DNA of 64,000 nt, taken from positions 57,712-121,711 of the forward strand of contig CACRSC010000072.1 of NCBI GenBank assembly GCA_902651635.1. The letters are read 5' to 3'. The DNA is from Mastigamoeba balamuthi (Eukaryota > Evosea > Mastigamoebida > Mastigamoebidae). Below, in pieces: positions 44,145 through 54,029 of this stretch (the stretch's first letter is position 1; every line of letters begins with the position of its first letter). The notes under the pieces were generated by a model. That model made no database searches and was not told the origin of the DNA. It saw only the letters and a program-made list of their open reading frames with translations. The translations under genes and the position numbers were made by a program.

Positions 44145-46203
44145 ATGGAAGACCCCCTGGAGCTCCCGGCGCCACACCCGCGGTTTGCGGGAATGGTGTG
44201 GAGCCACACGCTCGGGGCGGACACAGGCGACTGGAGCTACTGCTCCCGCTGGGACGACCTCAGGGGCTGCTTTCTGCCCAACCCCTGTGCCCTCGTCTCT
44301 CCTGCTGCTCCCTCGAGTTGCAGGCCCCTCTGACACTGTTGGCAGGCCTTCCCGAGGGCTCGAAGCAGCGCGGGCTCCTCGCCGAGTACAACACAGTGCT
44401 GAGCGGACTGGCCCCCGCGGTCTTCCGGGCGCAGATTAGCAAAGGCGCTGTGTGCGGGTTCTTCTTCACGCCCTCGCTCGGTGAGATTGCCAGCGCTTCC
44501 CGGCCTCCAGCGCGGTTCTCCTGGCCCTCACTGCTTTCCAGGCGTGGCGTCGTGCTGCTTCACTGACCTCGAGAGAGAGCCCAAGGCGCCCATTGTAACG
44601 AACCGCAGCCAGCTGAGGGTCCTGCTCACTCAGCAGGGCCTCGCAGACAGTCCGCGTGCTCTCCCCAATCGCAACATTGGCTACATACACTGAGCGTGCA
44701 GCACGCAGAGACCGGACTCCACTATTCGGGGATCGAGTCCCACGTGCTGAAGCTCAACTTCGTGGTGGACGCGTGCGTCCTCTCTATCGAGCCCCCCAGC
44801 CGCGGCACCGTCCCACTCGAGCAGATTGCTGCTGCTCTGTCTGTTCCCCTTGCGGTAGGCACTCAGGCACTCGCACACCGTGGACACTCACGCACCTCTC
44901 TCGCTCGACCAGGTGGGCGACGTCGTGTGTTGCATTGGATACAACGAGCAGCCGATCCTGCCCAACCCCGAGCTTGCCACGACCCCGAGCTTGGCCCACA
45001 TAGACTCGTCTGCAGAGAGCGTGCTGGTGCCTTTCAGGAAGGTTGTTGTGTTCGGGACGGTCTTGGCATTCGATGCATCATCGGTATGTGTGCGCTCATC
45101 ACTCAGTGATCTCAAACGAGATGCAAGGGTCTGGTTGACGCAGACTTCTCAGCCTGGCAGTCATTCTCTGGGGCGCCTGTGTGGAAGCTGCACGAAGGAC
45201 AGGCGCAGATTGTGGGCCGTGGTGCGTCGTCCTGATTTGCATCATCTCATTTTGGGCACTGTGCAGTGCAGGAGGGAGGCGGAACAACAGGCGCGAACAG
45301 ATTCCTCCGTCTCTCCGCTGCTTTTGTCTCCCATCTGCGGGCTGGTGCTAGCTCAGCAAAGTGATCTCTTCGCTGCTCTCAGCAGTAGCGCCGGTCTGAC
45401 CTGCTCGTCTTTCACGCCAGGGTCGTCCGGGTCATCTATAGTATTGGTCCCCGATGGTTGCAGGCGATGCTCAGTTGAACATGAGCTGCGAGAGAGCGCG
45501 GGAAGCTTGATAAGCCACAGGAAGCAGCGGGTGTGGGACGACGTGACTTCAACGAAGGTTCTTAACGGATAGCACTCGTTCTCCCTCAGCCTTTTTCCAG
45601 TCCACACAACGACCGAAATTTGGCAAAGCATAAGCGATTTATGAGTATCAAAAATGAGAGACTCGGTATGGCGGTAGGCGGATGCGTGCGTAGTGTATGG
45701 CGCAGAGCTAGCAGGGTTCGGGGCAACGCCGCACACAATAATCCCATTTCTCCAAAAATTCGCCCCATGCAGGTCTCGAACCTGCAACATCTGGCTTAGA
45801 AGGCCAGCGCTCTATCCATTGAGCTAATGGGGCAATCAACAAGAAGTTCAATTCCTTTCCAGATTATCTACCAGAGGAGATCGCAGCCGAGAAAGGTTAC
45901 AATTCCATCAACAAAAATCTCGCTCTTATGCCAGCAGCGCTGTTCTTTCTCTGTAACTTTCAGAACCACAATTCCCTCACCAACCCATTGGCCACGGTGC
46001 AACTTGCGGAACACAACGAGCTGCGTCCTGGAGGCGTCCACGTCATTGCCACTGAGGGCCCTCTCAGCTCATTGCGGCTCGCGCCGTATCCTGTTTACAA
46101 GACGCGGGGAAACCCGTGGAGATGTTCCAAATGGCATGAGAGGCTGCTGAAAGATCAGCTATCACAGGCCGTCTTGGACAGCATCGACCCACTGCGTGTC
46201 TGA
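44145..46203 (+). CDS. Trypsin-like fold protein, probably an inactive protease
   Basis: Exons assembled by phase: from ATG at 44145 (MEDPLELPAPHPRFAGMVWS), SKGAVCGFFFTPSLGVASCC across a splice, DSPQTGLHYSGIESHVLKLN after a 53-nt intron, VVDACVLSIEPPSRG, SVPLAVGDVVCCIGYNEQPI, ADFSAWQSFSGAPVWKLHEG then QAQIVG, and a last exon 45863-46203 joined as LRADYLPEEIAAEKGYNSIN. GFFFTPSL resembles the strand before the catalytic His, VVDACVL the Asp motif, and FSGAPV the nucleophile Ser. At the His position the sequence has SCCFTD with no His. The fold is inferred from motif order. The 518-nt intron 45345-45862 contains an antisense tRNA gene. Confidence 0.5.
45762..45834 (-). tRNA. tRNA-Arg (anticodon TCT)
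   Basis: The minus strand folds as a full 73-nt cloverleaf: acceptor GCCCCAT/ATGGGGC with discriminator G, D-arm GCTC..GAGC, anticodon stem CTGGC/GCCAG with loop CTTCTAA (anticodon TCT, reading AGA), and T-arm TGCAG/CTGCA with GTTCGAGAC. There is no intron. It lies inside an intron of the plus-strand protease-like gene, in antisense. A TTTTT-type terminator is not obvious; a short T-containing stretch follows near 45755. Confidence 0.95.
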
Positions 46204-46639
46204 CCTGAGTCTGTGTTGACAGTTTCCGATAGGCGAGCCACAACACAGGAGCCGCTGACCAGGCGACTGGATGTCGCGACGCGCGGGACCTCGGCTCGCG
46301 GCTCCTAGAATAAATGAAACCGCGCCTGGCGGTTGCAGATTCGCTTCTGCGCCGTTTACCGTGAGGCTGGCCGACGAGCCTGCGATTCCGGAGACCCCCG
46401 TCCCCGCATATCGCTACGCTGCCGCCACCCGCCGCAGTTTCCCGAAGTTGGTCGGGCGGCTGCGCTGGGAGCGCCTCTCCCTCCGCTGTCAGTTTGCCGC
46501 CCGTTTTTCAGTTTTCGCTTCGTTTTTTATTCCGAACACGGCTGAGAAAAAGCGCGATATTATTCAATTCGCTCGATCCGCCTCATAGCGAAAACCAACC
46601 CGCACACTATCTGTGCCCCATCTCTGCGGCGGGGCAGCG
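46204..46639. promoter_or_regulatory. Upstream region of the SAM/Sel1 gene
   Basis: No gene. The final 100 bases turn AT-rich (GCGATATTATTCAATTCGC near 46553-46571), comparable to AAATATC/GATATT words before other genes. Confidence 0.4.
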
Positions 46640-49600
46640 ATGGCAGGCCTGATGACCACCCCCGAGATGCGCGAGTTCGTCGCGCGGGCGGGCCTTGAGG
46701 ACCTGCTGCCCATGCTCACGTCCAAGGGCTTCGTCACGCTGGGCATCCTCACCACCATCACCGACCAGTACGCTCTCCGCGCGCAGTTTTTTTTTTCCTA
46801 CTCCTACGGCCGCCGGCTTCCCGCCGCGCGCGCGCGCGCGCGATCGCCGCGTCCCCGCGCCGCAGTAATGAGCGGAATCTCGCGGAATCCAGAAAGAAGA
46901 TAGACGTATCTTCCGACCACCGTACTGACAGGAGGCAACTGCGGCCCCAGGGAGATGGCCAAGATGGGCCTCACGGAGCGCGACCGCCGCAGGCTCAAGG
47001 AGGCGGCGCGCAGCTACGGCCTGCGCGACTACTCGTCGGGCGAGGAGTCGTCGGGCGACGAGGCCCCCGCGTCCCCCGCGCTGCCGCCGTCTGCAGCGCC
47101 TGCCCCTCCGTCCCCTCCGTCCCCTCAGCCCCCCGAGGCCCCACAGGCCCCACTGGCCCCGCAGGCCCCACAGGCCGCTCTGGCGACCAGGCAGGCGGTC
47201 CCCGGGGCAGCGCAGGCGCCGCAGGTGTCGCAGGCAGCGCTGCAGGAGCTCGCGGTGGCAGCGGCACAGCGGCAGCAGGCGCACAGCCCCCTGCAGCCCG
47301 CCTGGGCCTCCCCGGCCTCCTCGGTGCCCCCCGTGGCCGCTGCCCCCGCCCAGCAGAGGGCCCGCCCGCCCGCCGTGGCGCTCCCAGCAGCGCTGGACGC
47401 CGTGCAGCCCTCGCAGCAGCAGCAGCTCGCACGCCCCAGGACTCCCAGGAGCCCCAGGAGCCCTCGCGGGCCCGCTGTGCCCTCGACGCCCGGTGAGTGT
47501 GCCCGAGGGCCAGGAGGGCGAGCTGCCCTCGCACGCCCCCCGCGGTGCTGGGAGAGGGGGCTGGGGGAGGACTGACGGCAGCGCTGCGCCCGCAGAGGAG
47601 GCGCTGAGGGCGGCGATGGCGAGCATGGACGCGCGCAGGGCCTCGGACGCCATCGACACGCTGGCAGCGCTCCTCGCCGACCCCCGCTCGATGCCCGGCC
47701 CCGCCCTGCTGCTCCTCTACGCGCTGCGCATCTCGTTCCCCAAGGCCTGCAGCCCCCGCTCTCGCTGCCCCCTCGTCTGACTGGGGGGGACGCACAGCTG
47801 TTCAGGGCCGGGGACCCCAACGCCTTTGAGCTGCTGGCCAGGGCCAAGGCGCAGAGGGCCGGGGGGCTCGCGCTGCTCGAGGCGGTCTACGCGGCAGACA
47901 GGCCGGCGTCGGCGACGGCCGCGTGGCTGCTGGCCTACTGGATCGACAACGCCGAGGAGCCGATCAACAGGACGCCCGGCAGGTGCGCTGAGCTCTACAA
48001 GTACGCAGCAGACCTCGAGCACCCGCTCGCGCGCAACTGCCTCGCCAAGTGCTTCCTCGTCGGCGAGGGCGTCCAGAGGAACGACAAGGCCGCTGTCAAG
48101 GTGCGCCCTTCCGGCTTTCTATGTCTGCGCCAGCCATTCCTTTGCAATTGGGCCTATAGCGAGCTCTGCTGTTCTGGGTTCCCCCGTGACCTGCAGGCCG
48201 GACCAGCTTGTTTTGCATTCCACGGCCGTTGAGTATCCCGCTTTTGTGCTGCCGTGCGCTGTCGGAGTGTTCTCGTTGCCTCTGTTGCGGTGTGCTGCGT
48301 GCGTGTGTTGTGCAACTTGTGCCGAGGGCGTCGTGAGCTCTGCTGTGCTGCTGTTCACACTTCGCTGCGGTGCAGCTGTACCTGAGGGCGTCGCAGCAGG
48401 GCAACATCGCGGCGATGACGAACCTCGCGCAGTGCATGCTCAAGGGCGTCGGCACCGAGAAGAAGCCCGCCGAGGGCCTCAGGATCCTGCGCATGGCCGC
48501 CGAGGCGGGCGACCCCACGTCGCAGTTCACGCTCGCCGAGTGCCTGCGCAACGGCATCGGCACCGACAAGAACCTCCCCGAGGCCATCCAGCTCTACACC
48601 AAGGCCGCCCAGAACGGCCACCAGCGCGCCGCCGAGATCGTCGGCCAGATCGCGGGCTCCCCCGCGGCGTCGCACACGCGCCAGCCCTCGAGGGTCCGTC
48701 TGCTCCGCCCTTCCCGAGGTCCCACTGACCGCGAGTTCAGATCGACTACGTGCGCAACAACATCGAGCCGGCGAGGCCGTCGACCGCGAGCACCGTGCAG
48801 CAGTCGGCGCCCGCGCAGGCGGGGCAGCAGCAGCAGCGCACGACGCAGCACAGGGCCGTCAAGAGCGGCATCGAGGACCTCGAGGAGGAGCTCAAGAACT
48901 TCCTGGCGCCCCCCGCTGCCCCCGCGGCGCGGCGCGAAGGCCCCGCCGAGGCACCGAGGCAGCAGCAGCAGCGCCCCATCGCCGTCGCCTCGACCAGCGT
49001 CCCGCGCCCGCAGCAGACAGCGGCGCCACTCGCGCGGACGGCGTCGCAGCAGCTCAGCCCCCGCAGCGCCGCGGGTGCCGCCCCGCTGAGCCCCCGCGAG
49101 GTGCCGAAGCCCCTGGCGGAGCTCTTCGCGCTGCTCGACGCGGGGGAGACGGCGGGCGCCCGGGGCCTCGCGCTGTCGCTGGCGCAGGAGCGCAAGAGCG
49201 CCATCGCCCACCTCGTGCTGCACCGCATGCGGCTCTCGTTCCCCGCGGCCTTCGCGCCGTCGGACCCCCCGCTCGACGCGCTGCTCGAGGGCTTCCGCAC
49301 GTACTCGGCCGACGCCGACGCTGCTCTCGCGGCCGCGCTGGCCGCCAGCACCGCGTCGCCCGCGTCGATGTGGGCCGCCGGGCTCTGGTACGCGCACCGC
49401 CCCGAGCCCGACCACACGCGGGCCGCCTCGCTCTACGCCGCGTCCTCTGCGCGCGGCTGCGCTGTCGCCAAGGCGCTGCTGGCCGAGTGCTGCCTCGCCG
49501 GCCGCGGCGTGGCGCCCTCGACGCAGGCCGCGTACGGTCTGCTGCGCGAGGCCTCGGCGACGGACCCCTCGGCCATGGCCGCGCTCGGCGCGTTCCTCGC

Positions 49601-50921
49601 CGAGGGCCGCGGGGCCCCGGCGGACCCGCAGAAGGCCCGCGAGTGCTTCGCCTCTGCGGCGCAGAGCGGCAGCCCCGAGGGCATGCACGCGTACGCGCGC
49701 GTGCTCGCGGGCGAGGGCGACGCCGAGGAGGCGTTCCGGTGGTACCGCGGCAGCGCGCAGCTCGGCTACGGGCCCGCGCAGCTGGAGCTCGGCAAGTGCT
49801 ACCTGGCGGGCGCGGGGACCGTGCGCGACGTCAGCGAGGCCGTGTGGTTCTTCTGGCTGGCGGCGCAGCAGCGCGTCGACGAGGCCCGCCGGCTGCACGA
49901 CGAGCACAAGGCGCTCTTCGGGTCCACGCCGCCGGACCTGCCGGCCCTCGGCAACATCGACCTGCCGCCCATCTCGACGGCGCCCCTGCCGGCCTCCCCG
50001 GAGCCCGACACGCGCTCGCCGCCGCCCGTGTTCACCCGCGACGTCGAGGCGCGCATCGCCCGCAGGGACTCGGGCGGCCGCCCTCCGCAGCCGCAGCCGC
50101 AGCACGCGGCGCCTCGGCTGCCCTCGGACGCTGCTCCCGTGCCGCCCTCTGTGCCGCCGCCGTGCGACGACGACGACGACGTGTACGTGCCCCCGCCGCC
50201 CCTGCCGAGCGAAGAGCCTGGACCGCCGCCAGCACCGGCGACAGCGCCAGCGGCACCGCAGGCGGAGCGAGAGCCGCAGCGGGACGACGTTCCGCCGCCG
50301 CCACCGCAGAGCGCGGCAGCACCGCAGGCGCGCGTGCTGGCCCCGCCGCCTGCCCTGAAGCCGCCGCCGCCACTCGGCAGACAGCAGAGCGCAGGCCCAG
50401 TGCAGCCGCCCAAGCCGCTGTCGCCCCCTCCGCACCCGCCGAGACCGCAGCCCCCGTCCCCAACGCAGACGCAGCAGCAGCAGAAGCCACCGTCGCCATC
50501 TCAGGCACAGCAGCAGCAACAGAGACAGGCAAAGCCGCCGTCGCCGTCGCAGGGACAGCAGCAGCAGCAGCAGATGAAGCCGCTGTCGCCGCCGCAGACG
50601 CAACAGCAGCAGCAGCCGCAGGGGAAGCCGCCGTCGCCGTCGCCGTCGCCCAGGGCAGCGGGGACGCCGGTCGGGGGGCAGAGGGGGCCGCTGTCGCCGG
50701 GGCAGAGGCCGCCTCCACCGGCCCTGGGCCCCCCGCCGCCGCTGCAGGCGCCCTTGAGGATGACGCTGCCGCCAGCGCCGCCCAAGCCCGCGGAGGCGAG
50801 CGGGGCGGGAGGGGCGCAGGGAGGGCAGAGCGGGCAGAGCGGGCAGGCGAAGAAGCTGGCCAGCGTGGATCAGATGCCCGAGGTCCAGATGCTCGACGAC
50901 CTCATCAACCAGTTCACCTGA
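46640..50921 (+). CDS. SAM domain plus Sel1-repeat scaffold with Pro/Gln-rich tail
   Basis: Six exons (46640-46767, 46951-47492, 47596-47774, 47798-48100, 48376-48693, 48741-50921) sum to 3651 nt and 1216 aa. Residues 8-60 are a SAM domain (FVARAGLEDLLPMLTSKGF, ITDQEMAKMGLTERDRRRL across the first splice). Sel1-like repeats form two blocks: AAMTNLAQCMLKGVGTEKKP and SQFTLAECLRNGIGTDKNLP, then after a linker CAVAKALLAECCLAGRGVAP, YGPAQLELGKCYLAGAGTVR and others. The last 300 residues are Pro/Ser/Gln-rich (SPTQTQQQQKPPSPSQ). Sel1 repeats are protein-binding solenoids, often in ER-associated degradation or signalling scaffolds. Exons 3 and 4 are separated by only 23 nt (GTCTGA...CGCACAG). Exon phases are all consistent. 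Confidence 0.85.
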
Positions 50922-51427
50922 GACCCACGCCGAGGGCCCCACGTGGGGGGCGGCCACAGTGGCCCGTGGACCAGCGGCCGAGACCCCCTTTGGGGCTTCT
51001 TGATGTTCACCAAAGTTCATTGTTCCTGTTCCTGCTCTTGTGGCCGCCATAACTGATAGTAACACCCAGACTGAGAGCACACCTCCTCTCCACACTTAGT
51101 AACAGCAGCCCTCCTTTCCTGGTTTCCACAATCGTCATGTTGCTGTTGCTGTCTCCCGTTCAGAGTAATACAATAGAATCAGCAGAACGTTGAACAATGA
51201 AGTAGATTCAGCAGTCATCCTCGCTTTAGAGATGGAGTATTCAAGGAAGCAGGAGTTCCATTGAGGGGAGAATCTGACGATTCTTTCTTGATTTGCCGGC
51301 GATGTGTCTTTTGTGGACAAACAATATCGGGGGGATTGAGAGAGGATTGCGCGGAATCGCCAAAAAAGCGACAAAAAAAGTGCATTCGGGAGCGCCAAAG
51401 CGCGACGACGGCACAGCAGAATAGCGC
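50922..51427. other. Intergenic region
   Basis: No gene is recognised. AT content rises after 51050, and CAATATCGG occurs near 51330, shortly before the next start codon at 51428. Confidence 0.4.
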
Positions 51428-53720
51428 ATGGAGGTCCAGCAGCAGCCGCCGCAGCAGCAGCCCCGCGTCTCCCCCTCGCACATGGCCAGCGCGATGATCG
51501 CCGCCCGCCAGCGCCACGCGTCCCCCGCTGCTGCTGTGGCCCCTGTGGTCCCAGTGGCCCCTCCGGCTGCCCCCGCGGCCCTGCAGCTGCTGCCCTCGTG
51601 CTCCTCCTGTACGACACCCCCCACCACCTCCACCACCTCCACCTGTTTTGCCTCTGCTGTGCTCCCATCGGCTCTCTTGGATTTCCACTTCCCGGTTCTC
51701 TCAGTGTGTGTGTCCCCCAGTTGCTTTCGCTTTGATCAAAACGCGTAGTGAAAATCAGACAGGCGTTTTTGCCGGTTCTCGGTTCCCTACCTACCCCCCC
51801 CACCCCCAACCCTCTCTCTCTCTCTCTCTCTCTCTGAGCGCCCCCTGCTGATGCAATCATCCGCGCTGCTTGCTGGCGCCTGGGCCTGCACTCACGCGGC
51901 GCGGTCACGCGGGGCAGCCGCTGCAGCGGCCGAGGCCCTCGTGGCGCCCCTCAGGCCCCTGGCAGTGGCCCCTGCCTCCCCTCTCCCTGTCCCTGTCCCT
52001 GTCCCTGCCGCCCCCTCTGCGGCCCCCGCGGCCCCTGCGCACCGCGACGCCTGCGCTCCCGCCGCCGCTGCTGTCGACCCCCCGCGCCCGCCGGCCGCTC
52101 CCGCGGGGCCCTCGGCCTCGGCTGCGCCCCCAGCGGCCCCGGAGGCCGCGCAGGCAGCGCAGGCGGCCCTGGCAGAGCGCACTGGACCGGCTGGCGCGTC
52201 TCGCGGCGACGCTGGGGCGGTGCCCGTCGCTGTGCTGACGTCGGGGCGCTCGCTGGCAGAGCTGCCGGGCCACGTGGCAGCGGCTGCCGTCGCGGTGCAG
52301 CAGCAGCAGCAGGGGCAGCAGCAGCAGGGCAGCAGCAGCAGGGCAGCAGCAGCAGGGGCAGCAGCAGCAGGGGCAGCAGCAGCAGGGGCAGGGGGCAGCG
52401 TCGCCGGTGCAGGCGAGGATGGCGAGGCTGGCGAGGGACAGCGTGCACTTCACAGAGGTCGAGACAGAGTACCTGCTCGACGCCATCGACGCCGTCGTGC
52501 CGCGCTCCAAGGAGACCTGGGACCGCGCCACGGAGCTCTACAACGCCGCCGCCGCCCACGCCAACCTCTCCCTCCGCACCGTCCACGCCCTCAAGTCCAG
52601 GTGCGCCCGCCCTGCTTGTCCTCTGCTGCCAAGTTGCACTCGTCGCTGCGACTTCGACTCTGTTTTTTTTCACTTGGGACTTTGTTTTTTACTCTCATTC
52701 CGCGTGTGGGTTTGATGCTGAACCTGCGAGATGGGATGCGGGGCAAGTGCTGGGTACGAGTGCTGCGCTTTTGCTTCGGCTCTGCCGTGCGTCGTGGCAG
52801 CGGGAATGTTGGCGCGGACACTGCTGCCTTGTGTCAGTACAACTCAGGAGCCATGATGTCTCCCACTCATGGTCGCTCATGGCGTGGCCTCTTGTTTCTT
52901 CCCCTCCGGTCGTTGCCACTGCAGGTTCACGCGCCTGTGGAAGGGCCCCACCAACGGGACGGGCGAGCCCACCGCGCGGCAGGCGCGCGCCCAGGCCATA
53001 CGCGACAAGATCCGCAACAAGGCGCGCCCCGAGTACGTCCTCGCGCGCGACCAGCACGTCGACGACGACCCCGACACCGACGCCCACGAGCCCCGCGACC
53101 CCCGCGCCGCCCCCTCCGGCGCCAGCGCGGCCTCCCGCGCGTCCCCCACCGTCCCTGCCGGCTCTGCTCCCGCGGGCGGTGTCGCGGACCCCGTGGAGCT
53201 GCTGCTGCCCCACAACGACGACGACGACGACTCGGACGACGCCCACGCGCGCAGGGTGGCGCAGCAGCAGCAGCAGCAAGCGGGGCGCCGTGCGGGCGCT
53301 GCCTCGCAGTCGCCGCCGGCGGGGCTGCTGCTGCCCGTCGTGGCGTCGCCGCAGGCGTCGGAGAGCTCCGAGTCCGAGAGCGAGTCGGAGCCGCCGCGCA
53401 AGAGGCGCCGCAGCAGCAGGCGGAGGCACTCGGACATCGCTCTGCTGGCGCAGGCGCTGAGCTCGCTGCGGCAGGTCTCGCCTGTGCCGGTCCCGGTGCC
53501 GATGCCCTCCGCTCCCGCTGTCGTTCCCGGCGTTGCTGGCGCTGCTGCGGCCCCCGCGGTGCTGCCGCCTGCGGCTGCGGCGGCTGCTGCTGCTGCTGTC
53601 GGCGCGGCAGTGCCCGCTGTGGCCACGCCGTACTGCCCGCCGCACGACTTCAAGCTGAGCGAGAGCCTCTCCATCCTGTTCTGCACGCGCTGCGGTGAGG
53701 TCCGCGAGCTCAGAAAGTAA
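51428..53720 (+). CDS. Myb/SANT-like (DUF6818-type) nuclear protein with poly-Q tract
   Basis: Three exons, 51428-51608, 51918-52600 and 52925-53720. The start is MEVQQQPPQQQPRVSPSHMA. The core (FTEVETEYLLDAIDAVVPRS, KETWDRATELYNAAAAH, LRTVHALKSRFTRLWKGPTN, ARAQAIRDKIRNKA) matches the trihelix-like domain found in many protist and fungal proteins. An acidic tract (HNDDDDDSDD), a basic nuclear-localisation-like run (PPRKRRRSSRRRHSD) and a C-terminal Cys motif (PYCPP..LFCTRCGEV) follow. Exon 2 contains CAG-rich repeats in which two units carry GG instead of GGG, shifting the frame twice; spliced length is 1660 nt, two short of a multiple of three. Intron 1 contains a CT microsatellite. It is probably DNA-binding. 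Confidence 0.7.
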
Positions 53721-54029
53721 ACACGATGTTCAGTTGTTTTTCGGTCGGATCGCCACTTGCGAGAAGTCAGGAGGAGCATTCGCAAGCCTGCTGGAGGTGA
53801 AAGCCACACAGTCCCTATTCAGGCGGCCAACACATAAGTACACTGCTTGCGTGTGATTCAGCGAGACCGTTCAGCTAATCAAGGCCCCAATAAGTTACAA
53901 GGATCTGATGAATGTACACCATGTTGATCATTGCAAAGCGAGTCTCTCCTGGATCAAGGTTCGTTCCAACGAGAGACGAAAAGCTGTTTCCTCCAGGATG
54001 ACTCAACAGTTTTCACATCTCTGTTGTGT

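Noticed and set aside
48594-51095. 833-codon minus-strand open frame
   Set aside because: Arg-rich shadow of the SAM/Sel1 gene.
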